From contig NC_085128.1 in NCBI RefSeq assembly GCF_030269925.1, positions 1,738,501 to 1,802,500 on the forward strand: a DNA stretch of 64,000 nucleotides. Reading direction: 5' to 3'. Of this stretch, positions 1 to 9,909 are shown piece after piece. The notes below the pieces were generated by a model. It searched no databases. It worked only from the letters and a program-made list of their open reading frames with translations, and had not been told where the DNA came from. This stretch comes from Bombyx mori. Lineage: Eukaryota > Arthropoda > Insecta > Lepidoptera > Bombycidae. Numbering within the stretch: position 1 is the first letter of the stretch; every line of letters starts with the position of its first letter. The translations under genes and the position numbers were made by a program.

Positions 1-154
1 AGTTTTAGAAATAAAGTATTCTATGGCCTTTTGTGTGAGGTTTAATTAAAATTTATGATGTGCTGTATGGTAGTCCACGATGCAGCCGAGGGTAGACAAT
101 AGATGGCTCAAGATAGTTTCGCTCCAATTACAAATTTTGATATCAGTCAAACTT

Positions 155-178
155 ACATACTTACTTACTTACTTACAT
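155..178. repeat. (TTAC)n microsatellite
   Basis: A short run of TTAC/ACTT units lies immediately before the first Helitron-like element. It is simple sequence with no coding potential. Confidence 0.7.
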
Positions 179-179
179 A

Positions 180-442
180 ACTTTATACGTGAAGCAAACA
201 CTTTTACTCATTTTTACGAAAATTAGCAGACGGAGAAGTATGAAATTTTCCACGCTTATAGTTAATTTTTTTTTTAAATATGCGTAAATATACATAAAAT
301 CAATAAAAAAGTACATACACTATCATGTATTTGACACAACACATATTATTGTCAATCTTTTGTTATTGCTTAAAGTCTGTGATCAAATTGAGAATAGATT
401 AAATAAGTTATAAGCGAATTTCGATTACCAGGCGATCACTAG
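180..442 (+). mobile_element. Non-autonomous Helitron, family A, copy 1 (5' end diverged)
   Basis: The body matches three other copies in the window (15.98, 19.26 and 23.50 kb). It starts near TACGTGAAGCAAA, passes AAATTGAGAATAGATT, and ends GACTACC/GATTACC...CACTAG followed by T. CTAG is at 439-442, the host T at 443, and a degenerate TCGAA/TTCGA hairpin lies just upstream. These are Helitron 3'-end hallmarks. The 5' TC is not preserved in this copy. No protein is encoded, so it would need an autonomous Rep/helicase partner that is absent here. Confidence 0.6.
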
Positions 443-539
443 TATACATTAATGTACATTAGCCGGCTTGTTGCTTAAGGCACTCTCTACCAGACAATCA
501 AGAATGATGTAGAAAATAACATGGTAGGTGTATTGGTTG

Positions 540-938
540 AATAATTCGTATTTTGCGATGCACCCGTGTTCGAATCCCGCCGTCAGGTACCATTTTTTCT
601 AATGAAATATAATACGTACTTAATAAATGTTCACGATTGACTTCCACGGTGAAGGAAGAACATCGTGTACTAAAAATCAAACCCGAAAAATAATAATTTG
701 CGTAATTAAGTACCTACTGGTGGTAGGACGTCTTGTGAGCTCGCACGGGTAGGTACCACCATCCTTCCTATTTCTGCCGTGAAGCAGTAATGCGTTTCGG
801 TTTGAAGGATGGAACAACCATTGCACTGTAAAAATTAAGACCTTAGAACTCATATCTCAAGATAGGTGGCGACATTTACATTGTAGATATATATGGGCTC
901 CGGTGACTACTTAAAATCAGTTGGGCCGTGAGCTCCAT
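540..938 (+). mobile_element. Bm1 SINE, 5' and middle part (interrupted by LINE-X)
   Basis: A tRNA-derived head carries the pol III B box GTGTTCGAATCCC (about 565-578). It is followed by the Bm1 middle (GTAATGCGTTTCGGTTTG) and the start of the tail (GGGCTCCGGTGACTACTT). The A-box half of the head is badly diverged. The copy stops at GTGAGCTCCA. It resumes at 1196 with AGCTCGTCCATCTAC...AATAAAAAA, on the far side of a LINE-X fragment. Confidence 0.85.
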
Positions 939-945
939 TGTTGGG

Positions 946-1195
946 CCGGAGTAGAGTTCATCCATACTACCTGGAGCCACTGCGGTCATCCACAGTGTGT
1001 TTCCAGAGGTTTTTTGCCACGTACCATCCGGCTATGGAATGAGCTCCCCTCCACGGTGTTTCGACAGTATTAAGCGGTAGGCAGCGGCTTGGCTCTGCCC
1101 CTGGAATTGCTGAAGTCCATGGGCGACGGTAACCACTCACCATCAGGTGGGCCGTATGCTCGTCTGCCTACAAGGGCAAAGGGCAATAAAAAAAA
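946..1195 (+). mobile_element. 5'-truncated LINE-X 3' end inserted in Bm1
   Basis: The sequence matches the last ~250 bp of the LINE at 62.5-64 kb: the codons for the ORF2 C-terminus (AGAGTTCATCCATACTACCT onward), a short 3' UTR and GGGCAATAAAAAAAAA. Flanks are the two halves of one Bm1 copy, with AGCTC on both sides as a probable degraded target-site duplication. Frame breaks mean it encodes no protein. Confidence 0.8.
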
Positions 1196-1226
1196 AGCTC
1201 GTCCATCTACTTTAGCAATAAAAAAT
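1196..1226 (+). mobile_element. Bm1 SINE, 3' tail (continuation of 540-938)
   Basis: AGCTCGTCCATCTAC then AATAAAAAA is the Bm1 tail missing from the copy ending at 938. Its position directly after the LINE-X poly(A) shows the LINE entered this Bm1. Confidence 0.75.
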
Positions 1227-1734
1227 AGTTTTCGGATCAAGCAGCGTAATTTTTACTGTTACCAAAGTATGGTTTTTATATCGAACCGGAATTATTTATT
1301 AGAACAATATCCATTAGGCGATGCAATATCCGTCAGGTTTTTGCCTACATCATTGTCTCAGTCGATAAAGCTCCCTTACGCCTAAACTTTTTTTAATTCT
1401 CTAAGTAGACTTGCTTGGTCGTTATTAGTATATCCGTCGTCTTCTATCGTACAGCATTTAATGCTAGTGTAAGCAAGACAGTTATATGTGCAAAGATTAA
1501 AATTGATCGTGTGGACATTGCCCCTTATCAGAGGACGTCTTGATTGATTCTTCATCAATCTTGGTTTGCGAACTTTTGTTTTTCGTGGAATCATGTACCT
1601 ACTTTATTATTTAGAACTCTTAACTTGTTTTTAAATATATAGTTTTCGATATAGATCGTTATCGATAATTAGATTATGGTATAAAATATTATGTAGAATA
1701 TAGTTAATAAATTATTCGCAGTCAGCAGCTTGCT

Positions 1735-1978
1735 CTTTTTTATTGCTTAGATGTGTGGACAAGCTAACATTCCACCTGGTGTTGAGTAGTTGCTGGAGCC
1801 CATAGACATCTACAACGTAAAGGTCGCCACCCAATTCGAAACATGATTCCTAAGGTCTCAATATAATTACAGCGGCTACCCCACCCATCAAACCGAAACG
1901 CATTACGGTTTCAGGGCAGAAGTAGGCAGTATTGTGGTACCTACCCGTGTGAACTCACAAGGTGTCCTACCCCCAGTA
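1735..1978 (-). mobile_element. Bm1 SINE, 5'-truncated
   Basis: Begins with the inverted poly(A) (TTTTTTATTGCTTAGATG), passes AACCGAAACGCATTA..., and ends CCCCCAGTAA. The tRNA head is absent. Confidence 0.85.
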
Positions 1979-2042
1979 AAATATAATAACCCGTTAAAGT
2001 CCACTTATTTATGAAAAAAAAAAGTTGTGATGGATTTAGGTC

Positions 2043-2196
2043 TACTGGTGCTATCGCGTAGCATGAGCTTGACAAGGTACCTACTATTGTCCTTTCTATT
2101 TCTGCCACGAAGCATCCATGCGTACAGGGGAGGAACTGTTGTTACTGAACATCAATTTTAATTTCGACCTCTTGCCTCAAGATGGATGCATTTGCG
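2043..2196 (+). mobile_element. Old diverged Bm1 fragment
   Basis: Weak but collinear match to the Bm1 middle (CTATTTCTGCCACGAAGCA..., then CCTCTTGCCTCAAGATGG). It has many substitutions and no tail. Confidence 0.5.
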
Positions 2197-2302
2197 TCTT
2201 GTTTATAAACTTACGATAACGTAAAAGTCAGCTTGTTCATCCAATTAGGGCAATTAAAAAGAGGGACAAACTTAGGTATAAGTCGATATTTTAATAAGTG
2301 TA

Positions 2303-2553
2303 TTGGTGGTAGGACCACTTGTGGTTCCTAGCGAGTAGGTGCCACCGCCCGCCTATTCCTGCCGTGAAGCAATAATGCGTTTCAGTTTGAAGGGTGAGGT
2401 AGCCGTTATAGCTATACTGAGACCTTAGAACTTGTAGCTTAAGGTGGGTGGCGCATTTACGTTATAGATGTCTATGGGCTCCAGTAGCCACTTAATACCA
2501 GGTGGGTTGTGAGCTCGTCCACCCATCTCAGCAATAAAAAAATAATAAAAAAA
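2303..2553 (+). mobile_element. Bm1 SINE, 5'-truncated
   Basis: Runs from TTGGTGGTAGGACC through ATGCGTTTCAGTTTGAAG to CACCCATCTCAGCAATAAAA plus an A-rich tail. The head is missing. Confidence 0.9.
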
Positions 2554-3100
2554 TGCACTACAAATTTCCACCATAAACATAAAAATGCTCAGTGTTCCTA
2601 AGTTTAAAATTAATACAAATAAATCTCCAAAAAAAGGAAATGTTCTACAAACGACATTTACAAGACACGACAAATCGTTACAAGACAAAAATAATCTATG
2701 ACATGCTTGGTGTCGTGTCGTATGTAAATACATGTTGTACACAGCTTAGATTAAGAGAGAGATGACGATCTTCACATTATTTTTAAATGTGAAAGTTCGA
2801 CTACGTATTTTTTTATTTCAAGTAAGTTCATTATCCAGAATGTTTAGACGGGTTTACACGGCAACGACGGTACGTAGTAGGGACGTATTACTTTATTATT
2901 GAAATAATTGAATCCAGGTATAATGGCATCCCAAAGATAAAGATACATACCATCCAAAGATAAAGTCGATATATCGACGTCTTATTCATCAGGCCTTCTT
3001 AAAATAAAAAAAATAAAAACAATCCATCGAATTGGCAGAGCCCCTCGCGTTGTTTACGTTTCTAAGTCTTGCCTTTTATAAATATACTGTTGATAATAAA
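2554..3100. other. Unique AT-rich interval
   Basis: No open frame with protein-like composition, no repeat family recognised and no RNA gene seen. Confidence 0.6.
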
Positions 3101-3107
3101 AAAAAAT

Positions 3108-3425
3108 GTGTGCGTGTACTAGTGTACACACGTAAGAAGTGAAACTTCTTTATGGCCTTATTTTTCGAAAAATGATCTACATGCAACTTTCTAGAAATTG
3201 GTTAAATAAAGTTAAATTAGATAAAGTTTAAACAAAAGGATTTTATTATCATAGACATGAATACAAAAAAGTTAAATTAGATAAAGTTTAAACAAAAGGA
3301 TTTTATTATCATAGACATGAATACAAAAAAGATGGCGCGTAACGGAAAAATGTGACGCGTAACCGAAAAATGTGACGGTAAATTTTTTTCCAACGCCGAT
3401 AAGGAAGTTTCACTTCAAAAACATA
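3108..3425. repeat. Repeat family G, copy 1 (GAAGTGAAACTTC ends)
   Basis: The left end has GTGTACACACGTAAGAAGTG followed by AAACTTC. The right end has GAAGTTTCACTTC, the inverse of the left motif. Two related copies with GAAGTTATACTTC ends lie at 48.5 and 50.6 kb. It contains a perfect tandem duplication (3211-3330) and a doubled GCGTAAC[G/C]GAAAAATGTGAC motif. No ORF. Inverted ends suggest a non-autonomous DNA element, but I cannot name the family. Confidence 0.45.
3211..3330. repeat. Perfect 2 x 60-bp tandem duplication
   Basis: Positions 3211-3270 and 3271-3330 are identical base for base (each starts GTTAAATTAGATAAAG and ends GAATACAAAAAA). No divergence means a very recent duplication or an assembly artefact. 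Confidence 0.95.
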
Positions 3426-3429
3426 TTAG

Positions 3430-4025
3430 TGAACGTAAAATGACTTTAGAAAAACCTAATAATATACATATCGGATATTCTAATTATAATATAACCTTGA
3501 AATTTAGCACATCTATAAAATTATTTGATTGAAAAGTCACTATGATTTTTGAAATGAATTTAAGTGATCATACTAATTCAGTCGCAACTGTGGCGATTGC
3601 CCAAACAAACGGAAGGTGTTATGCATGTTTCATTATAACCAACCAAGTGTAGCACATTCAAATGAATATCGTCACATTATTTTAAATTTCTCATACATAT
3701 TTTAACGGTGCAATGAGAAAGTCACGTTTTTAATATACATTCTATTTGGTCGCTCAGTATTTATTTACATTTTATTCGACCTGTCCGCTCTTTGAAACTG
3801 TTCTAGAAAAAAGAGTTACACAATAAATAAAATCCATCGGACACTTTAAATTGATAACAGATAACAGGACGGAGTGAATGGAATCGTTACCAAATCTCAT
3901 AATTATTTAATTTAGCCTTTGATTCTTCAAAGATAATCCGCGTATCTCATTATTTTTTATATATCTTATATTTTAATAAACCTTACTTCGAATTTTAGGA
4001 TCACAGCTCTTCATCATGAGCTCCT
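3430..4025. other. Unique AT-rich interval
   Basis: No gene, recognisable repeat or regulatory structure seen. Confidence 0.55.
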
Positions 4026-4029
4026 TTAT

Positions 4030-4095
4030 ATTTATTGCCCGTGTAGGCAAACGAGCATACGACTCACCTGATGGTAAGCGGTTACCGTCGCTCAT
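4030..4095 (-). mobile_element. LINE-X tail fragment, inverted
   Basis: TTTATTGCCC...GTAGGCAAACGAGCATAC is the reverse complement of the LINE-X 3' end. It abuts a plus-strand LINE-X fragment, giving a back-to-back arrangement. Confidence 0.75.
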
Positions 4096-4100
4096 TGTAC

Positions 4101-4480
4101 CGCAACTATTTGTACCGTATGTTCCATGGGGAGTGCTCTGAGGAATTGTTTGAGATGATATCGTCATCTAGTTTTTACCATCGCACCGCCCGCCACCGGA
4201 GTAGAGTTAATCCATACTACCTGGAGCCACTGCGGTCATCCAAAGTGTGTTTCCAGAGGTATTTTATGCCACGTACCATCCAGCTATGGAATGAGCTTCC
4301 CTTTACGGTTTTTCTCGAGCGCTATGACATGTCCTTCTTCAAACGCGGCTTGTGGAGAGTATTAAGTGGTAGGTAGCGGCTTGGCTCTGCCCCTGGCATT
4401 GCTGAAATCCATGGGCGACGGTACCCCCTCACCATCAGGTGGACCGTGTGCTCGTCTGCCTACAAGAGTATTAAAAAAAA
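4101..4480 (+). pseudogene. LINE-X ORF2 C-terminal fragment plus 3' UTR
   Basis: An open frame to 4376 encodes the C-terminal part of a LINE-X ORF2: LYRMFHGECSEELFEM, then RHRSRVNPYYLEPLRSS, then LPRTI-type WNELP and FFKRGLWRVL motifs. It matches the same region of the LINE at 62.6-63.9 kb with scattered substitutions. It lacks the endonuclease and reverse-transcriptase core, so it is a 5'-truncated dead copy. The 3' UTR ends in TATTAAAAAAAA rather than GGGCAATAAA, and inverted LINE-X pieces lie on both sides (4030-4095, 4491-4515). Confidence 0.85.
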
Positions 4481-4490
4481 TGTACGTCAG

Positions 4491-4515
4491 GAATGCCAGG
4501 GGCAGAGCCAAGCCA
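4491..4515 (-). mobile_element. Short inverted LINE-X piece
   Basis: AATGCCAGGGGCAGAGCCAA is the reverse complement of the LINE-X segment at 4377-4405, so the locus can fold back on itself. Confidence 0.7.
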
Positions 4516-4519
4516 TATA

Positions 4520-5210
4520 TTATTCCCAACATCTTCACGTCTTCCTTAGGACACTGGAGCGCTGGTAATAAAATGTATTGTGAGCTCGCAAAGGCTGTTA
4601 CAGGTTTGTCTCCAGGCAATCAGGCGTTCAGTTTCAAGAACAGAGTAGTCATTTTCATTTACATTCGAAATTTAATCGAAGAATTTATATTAAGTGGTCT
4701 TAGGATTCAGAAATCACATAATCCCATATAAACTATGAGGGATTCAGATTTAGAAAAAAAAAAAACTTTTCGACAGTTAGATTAATACGTTAATCTAAAA
4801 TCAATTACAGTTTAACCAATTCGTATCTAGATATCGTTAAGTTTTGTATTTTTTTTTTTGTGTAAGCGGCTTACGTTTGTTCGTATGATGTAAAATTTTA
4901 TGGACTCGAGGTAGCGGTTTTGGTACTCAAGAGAAAGCGTGTTTAATAATTTTAGGTGGGAGCGTTAAAAGAAATAATCAGATTTTTTTTATGTGATTAT
5001 TGTTTGTTCAAATTGTGCGTGATATGAGTGATTTTGTTAGCGGACCTTATATTAGTTTGACGTTCGAATCGGTATATGACAATTTGCTCATCAGACCACA
5101 TGTCAAATTTGCTTCCATGACATAATTAGTGGAAGGACGGGTTTTTCATGACAATAATTTGTTTCGAAGATCACAAAATCGACTTAAAATTAGTAGGTAC
5201 ATACTTAGTA
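4520..5210. other. Unique AT-rich interval
   Basis: Contains poly(T) and poly(A) runs only. No gene seen. Confidence 0.55.
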
Positions 5211-5214
5211 ATGA

Positions 5215-5306
5215 GAATTCCCCTGCTGGCTGAGCCTTTGCTCGCCCACTTGTCCTGGTGAAACTGGAAAGGCCTCCGGGCCACCAGTAATCCTTCAATC
5301 ATAAAA
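5215..5306 (+). mobile_element. LINE-E (Jockey-clade) 3' end
   Basis: CCTGGTGAAACTGGAAAGGC and the following CTCCGGGCCACCAGTAATC...AAAAAAA match the end of the copy at 29.88-30.13 kb almost exactly. Only the last ~90 bp of the element is present. Confidence 0.6.
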
Positions 5307-5309
5307 AAA

Positions 5310-5400
5310 CCAACTATGAGGTGCTTTGTTGCGGCCCTGGCTATTGGGGTCGTGGGTTCGATTCCCACATCGGGCAAATATTATGTGGTGAACAGGTTTG
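5310..5400 (+). mobile_element. SINE-2 (tRNA-derived) head
   Basis: Carries a strong pol III B box (GTGGGTTCGATTCCCACATC) followed by GTGGTGAACAGG. The same head occurs at 8003 (+) and inverted at 31392-31604. There is no cloverleaf with proper acceptor pairing, so this is SINE-derived and not a tRNA gene. Confidence 0.6.
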
Positions 5401-6430
5401 GTTTCTCTTTGTTTATGTTTTTATTATCTAAGTAGCCGGGCCATAAATACTGTTACATAAAAACTTTTCGTTTTTTCAACTTCATAATTATTTTGCATTT
5501 GAAACATGTATACTATTTTAAAAATTTCTTTCGATTTTACGCCATTTCACATATTTTTGCGTGTTCATTATCAAATTATAATATGGAAGAGAAGATACAA
5601 TATCAAATCCATCTTGTGTTTTTTTAATACCTGCTCTCAAAGTCTCGATTCTCAAGTGTAATTGTTATTCCATCCTTCCCATAAGTGCTTCCCGGAAGAG
5701 TTAGGCACGACACTGGCTCCAACCTGATTTATAAAATACTCTGAATATAACCAATTTATGAATATAACTCGCTCCCGTTAAAGCGCAAACACAATGATAG
5801 CAACCTATACAGTTACTACTAAATTGGGTTGAATATTACATTCGTCACGGGTAATAATTCTTATTATTTAACGCTTTAAGCTCATTATGCCGTGACGGCA
5901 CCCAGCTTTTGTCGAAGCACATCAAACGAAAAGAGCCTAAAATCTTAGATTCAATATATCCATTTCTATGAAGTATTAATCATTGAAATATAAGCTGTAT
6001 TCGTATCGCAAAAAGTGTCCACATTTGATTGGTAAAGAAATGTTAGTTAAGACTGTTTTCGTAATATCAAAGGCTACCGATAAATGACCACTTTTGAAAT
6101 TGTTCCTTTTTCGGTTCGACTTTAACACGCCCGTTTCTACATTGTTTCTGGGTGGGTTTTAGCAATACTTATTTTTTTTCTTGCCTGCTTTATTAAATTG
6201 TAATTATCTTTGGATATTTAAGGTTTTAATTATGAAAGCTATAATTAATAAAGTGGAAAAGAAATTTTGTATTTTCGTTGTAGTTTATATGTAATTTAGT
6301 TGTTTTGTTTTATTTATCTCATACGTAGATTGTGTTTGAACCAACACGAAGGGGTTACTGTGGCTTAGGGTCATCAGTAATGTCAGGGGTGCAGGCCGCC
6401 TCCTACCTAATCGATCTGCTATTAAAACAC
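5401..6430. other. Unique AT-rich interval
   Basis: No recognisable gene or repeat. A small palindrome (GCCGTGACGGC, about 5889) is the only structured feature. Confidence 0.5.
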
Positions 6431-6437
6431 GTGAATT

Positions 6438-6608
6438 TCACATTGATGCGAGTGCTCGAATAATAATTACATTACGGCCTAGACAGGAACGTATGATTTC
6501 TTCCATAATTCTTGTCTTAACTGGGCTGTTATCTTCTATAGCGTCAGCGCGCTGAGTTTCTTGTAGTAGATGCTCTAGCAAAGCACTTTCGCTTGAGCTG
6601 TTAGACAT
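6438..6608 (-). CDS. Unidentified 56-codon ORF abutting a Bm1 tail
   Basis: ATG at 6608-6606, stop TGA at 6440-6438. The protein is acidic and looks helical: MSNSSSESALLEHLLQ, then ETQRADAIEDNS, then TRIMEEIIRSCLGRN and IIIRALASM. It has a normal amino-acid mix, unlike the surrounding AT-rich noise. The ATG directly follows the poly(A) of a same-strand Bm1 copy, so the insertion landed exactly at the start or an upstream part was displaced. I recognise no family. It could be the N-terminus of a broken transposon protein, a host exon, or chance. Confidence 0.25.
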   Translation of the reverse strand: MSNSSSESALLEHLLQETQRADAIEDNSPVKTRIMEEIIRSCLGRNVIIIRALASM

Positions 6609-6740
6609 TTTTTTTTTATAGATTGGTGGGCGAGCTCACAGCCCACCTGGTGTTAAGTGGTTACCGGAGCCCATAGACATCTACAACGTAAAGGCGCCAC
6701 CTACCTTGAGATATAAGTTCTAAAGTTTCAGTATAGTCTT
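6609..6740 (-). mobile_element. Bm1 SINE 3' end
   Basis: Inverted poly(A) then CGAGCTCACAGCCCACCTGG ... GATATAAGTTCTAAAG. Only the 3' third remains. Confidence 0.85.
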
Positions 6741-6744
6741 TTCT

Positions 6745-7450
6745 TCCGAGGGCGCTCCCTTATCACCTCCCGTTTCCCTTATGGCTGAACTTTGGATTTC
6801 GTACATCAGTCTAAGGAGCAAGCACCGCGATTGGTCCTTTCTAAAAAATAAAGCATGTGCATAGCATGCCTGTATCATATAACAATAGTTCAATTCTGTA
6901 GACGTCACGACCTTTTGATGTAAAGTAATAACAAGAGTCTATAGACAAGGAGATTGCCACTCTTGAGACATAAAAAATTGGTTATTCGATTATTATTTGG
7001 ATGTAATTATTTATTATTTGGATGTATTATTATTTGGATTAGCAATGAATTTACAATCTAACAGGCTTATTCTAGACTCAAATTTCTCTATTCCAGCCTT
7101 AACGAAACACATTTTTTTTTTTCACTTCGTGGAATCTCTTCAATCTATGACCAGTCGTGAATCTGTGACCTATCATGCAGACAGACAGGTGTAATTAATA
7201 CCTTTAATAAACAACGTGATAAGATCTCTCGCTGTGTTTGGCATAAAACTTTACAGTTGCAATTACTCAACAATGCCGTAAATGGCATCATAACAATAAC
7301 TTCCACGCACTGAATGTCGTTTAAGCGGAACGAAATGCTTGAATTTGTGTTAAGAGATAAATCTCGTGTTAGAAATTGGCCAACGAATGTCGGTGTCAAG
7401 TTTTCCTTTGAAATACGTGATCATTAAAATATTTAGTCTTTATACCTTCT
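6745..7450. other. Unique interval with a short imperfect tandem repeat
   Basis: TTATTTGGAT is repeated three times at about 6985-7040. Nothing else is recognised. Confidence 0.5.
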
Positions 7451-7454
7451 CTTT

Positions 7455-7883
7455 ATCACGGATCGTTTGGAACCTCTGGGTCTGCGGAGGGACTTCGGTT
7501 CCCTCTGTATTTTATACCGTATGTTCCATGGGGAGGGCTCTGAGGAATTATTCGAGATGATGCCATCATCTCGTTTTTACCATCGCGCCGCTCGCCACCG
7601 GAGTAGAGCTCATCCATACTGCATGGAGCCACTGCGTTCATAGACAGTGCGTTTCCAGAGGTCTTTTTTGCCACGTACCATCCGGCTATGGAATGAGCTC
7701 CCCTCCACGGTGTTTCCCGAGCGCTATGACATGTCCTTCTTCAAACGAGGCTTGTGGAGAGTATTAAACGGTAGGCAGCGGCTTGGCTCTGCCCCTGGCA
7801 TTGCTGAAGTCCATGGGCGACGGTAACCACTCACCATCAGGTGGGCCGTATGCTTGTCTGCCTACAAGGGCAATAAAAAAAAA
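7455..7883 (+). pseudogene. LINE-X fragment (ORF2 C-terminus, 3' UTR, poly A)
   Basis: Begins CACGGATCGTTTGGA and matches the LINE-X sequence (reverse complement of 62.54-62.97 kb) to its end GGGCAATAAAAAAAAA. The C-terminal coding region (YRMFHG... to GRQRLGSAPGIAE) is interrupted by indels, so no complete frame survives. A typical 5'-truncated LINE copy. Confidence 0.9.
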
Positions 7884-8002
7884 CCTAATTAAAAAAATGT
7901 ATATTAATGTGGTCACTGATCAAGAGAAAACTTTGAACTCGTACAAAAATATTAAATTACATAAAAATAACGGTCAACGGTATCGTTACTAGAAGATTTT
8001 TG

Positions 8003-8108
8003 AACGCAGTAGTTAGCGGCTCTGACGCTGCGCTAAGGGTCGTGGGTTCGATTCCCACATCGCGCATACATTCGTGTGATGAACAGGTATGTAAAAACAT
8101 ATAAGTAT
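8003..8108 (+). mobile_element. SINE-2 head (5' half of a chimera)
   Basis: tRNA-like GTAGTTAGCGGCTCTGACG and B box GGTTCGATTCCC, then GTGTGATGAACAGGTATG. At 8108-8109 it switches without spacer into the Bm1 middle. Confidence 0.7.
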
Positions 8109-8293
8109 GTAATGCGTTTCGGTTTGAAGGGTGGGACCGACGTTGTAACTATACAGAAAGCTTTGAATTTATATCTCAAGGTGGGTGGCGCATTTATGTT
8201 TTAGATGTCTATAGGCTTCGGTAACCACTTAACACCAGGTGGACTGTGAGGTCACCAAATATATAAGCAATAAATAAATAAAAAAATAAATAG
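8109..8293 (+). mobile_element. Bm1 SINE 3' half, fused to SINE-2 head
   Basis: AATGCGTTTCGGTTTGAAGG to the Bm1 end (TATAAGCAATAAATAAATAA). Everything 5' of the core is replaced by the SINE-2 head. Confidence 0.85.
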
Positions 8294-8364
8294 TTTTCCA
8301 TTTCTATGAACGTTTAATTAAAGCACTAATTAATATTTGAAGTAATACATTGTTTACATCACAC

Positions 8365-8530
8365 ACAACGCCGCCGGCGACCCGACGTCCGGAACGGAGG
8401 TCTTTCCACACAAACTCGGTGTGGTCCTTCCGCCCATAGCGATAGCGGTCGTGTGAGGTCACTGTATAATCTTTGTGTACTTGTTATATTCAATTTTATT
8501 AACAATAAATCTGTTAGCCGTCGCAAAATA
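8365..8530 (+). other. GC-rich block followed by a poly(A)-signal region
   Basis: A GC-rich stretch (CGCCGCCGGCGACCCGACGT) ends near GTCACTG. An AT-rich run with AATAAA (about 8505) follows. This resembles the end of an LTR or LINE, but I found no second copy, so it stays unclassified. Confidence 0.25.
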
Positions 8531-8561
8531 GTCAGATTTCATCTTCAAAACTAAATATCTT

Positions 8562-8750
8562 CTTCTTCTTCTTCTCCATCTTATCCCACTAGCAGGGGTC
8601 GGCACAGCTATTTTTTCTCTTCCATTCTCTTTTATCAGCCCTTATCTCAAGATTAACTTCTCTCTCTCTCTCATATGGTCATTCACACACTCCATCCATG
8701 TCTTCTTCGGTCCACTTCTTCCCCCATCTACCTTGCACTACCATTTCCAA
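8562..8750 (-). pseudogene. RTE-type LINE C-terminus and (GAA)n tail
   Basis: Read on the minus strand, frames give MREREVNLEIRADKREWKRK then ...ADP and GIRW, ending in a run of AAG/GAA codons. That is the usual C-terminus and 3' microsatellite of lepidopteran RTE-like LINEs. Frameshifts break it. A sister copy lies at 20775-20965. Confidence 0.55.
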
Positions 8751-9550
8751 ACATTGAAATTGACATTGAAACTGAGTGATAACCGACTGGCAACTAAGTC
8801 AGCTATCGCCGATCAAACTATTGGACTCCTGATACTGATTGAACCGGACTACTAATTAAAATTTAGGCATTAGGCGCTTGAACTTCGAGCAACATTTAAG
8901 CAAAGAACTGCGATTAAATAAATGTATAGTCGAAGTACCTAAATGTGGCCCTTATGATTGAAGCCTGACACAAGGAGCATAAGTGAATCCTAATTGAAAT
9001 CAATAACAGTCTAACATGTCAAAGCCAAACGAACATTACGAATTTTATTAGTAGGTACATATTTTCATGATCCTGTAGTCTACAGTAAGGAAATATTTTG
9101 TTGGAATACAGCTCTTGGATTTATTAAGCTCTTAATCATTGATTCTTCTATCGATTTCTTATAAAAATAACGAAGAAACTGACAACTTCCGTGTATTCAG
9201 ACATTGCCCATATTGATACAAATACCATAAGTAGCTCACAACTTAAGCCCCAATCCATGCTGTTAAATAATCTAATGTATATATGTACACAGTTTCTAGC
9301 TAAATTCCGAAATCAGACATTAACTGTCATCCAAAAATTACCATTTAAATCCTTAGGTATATAATGTAAGTTAGATTTGCATTGGGTAACTTACACTTCC
9401 TTCAAAGCGCCTGTATGGCCTTTAGCTACATAAAAGTTGCAATAGTAGTAATCAGTGATGACACGAATGACGAGAAAAATCAGTGGCTTACCTGAGCGTC
9501 AACCGAAAAGGATTAAATACTCCGATGTAATTATTATTTCGTTACATAAC
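8751..9550. other. Unique AT-rich interval
   Basis: No gene or repeat recognised. Confidence 0.5.
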
Positions 9551-9555
9551 TAAAC

Positions 9556-9685
9556 TTGAGACCTTAGAACTTATATTTCAAGGTGGGTGGCGCATTTACG
9601 TTGTGGATGTCTATGGGCTCCAGTAACCACTTAACATCAGGTGGTCTGTGAGCTCGTCCACCCATCTAAGCAATAAAAAAAAAAC
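9556..9685 (+). mobile_element. Bm1 SINE 3' end
   Basis: GAGACCTTAGAACTTATATT through CACCCATCTAAGCAATAAA and poly(A). 5'-truncated, close to consensus. Confidence 0.9.
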
Positions 9686-9909
9686 ATTGATTGCCGTGCA
9701 AGAATTAATAATATTAATATAATCTGTCTTGGTTTTCGACAACGGCACCCATCACTTCCATACATCACTAGGCCAACAACCCTCAAGACTAGAACAAACA
9801 TTGGAGATCGGTTCCAAGCAATTAATCCTATGCAACATTACTTAACTAAGTTCGTAACGCAAATACTGCTTGTGAAACTGGACCAACATTGGTGAACTCA
9901 AACAGCACA

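Noticed and set aside
5340..5378. tRNA gene (strong B box GGTTCGATTCCC)
   Set aside because: No pairing acceptor or anticodon arms, and the same head recurs as a SINE at 8003 and 31392.
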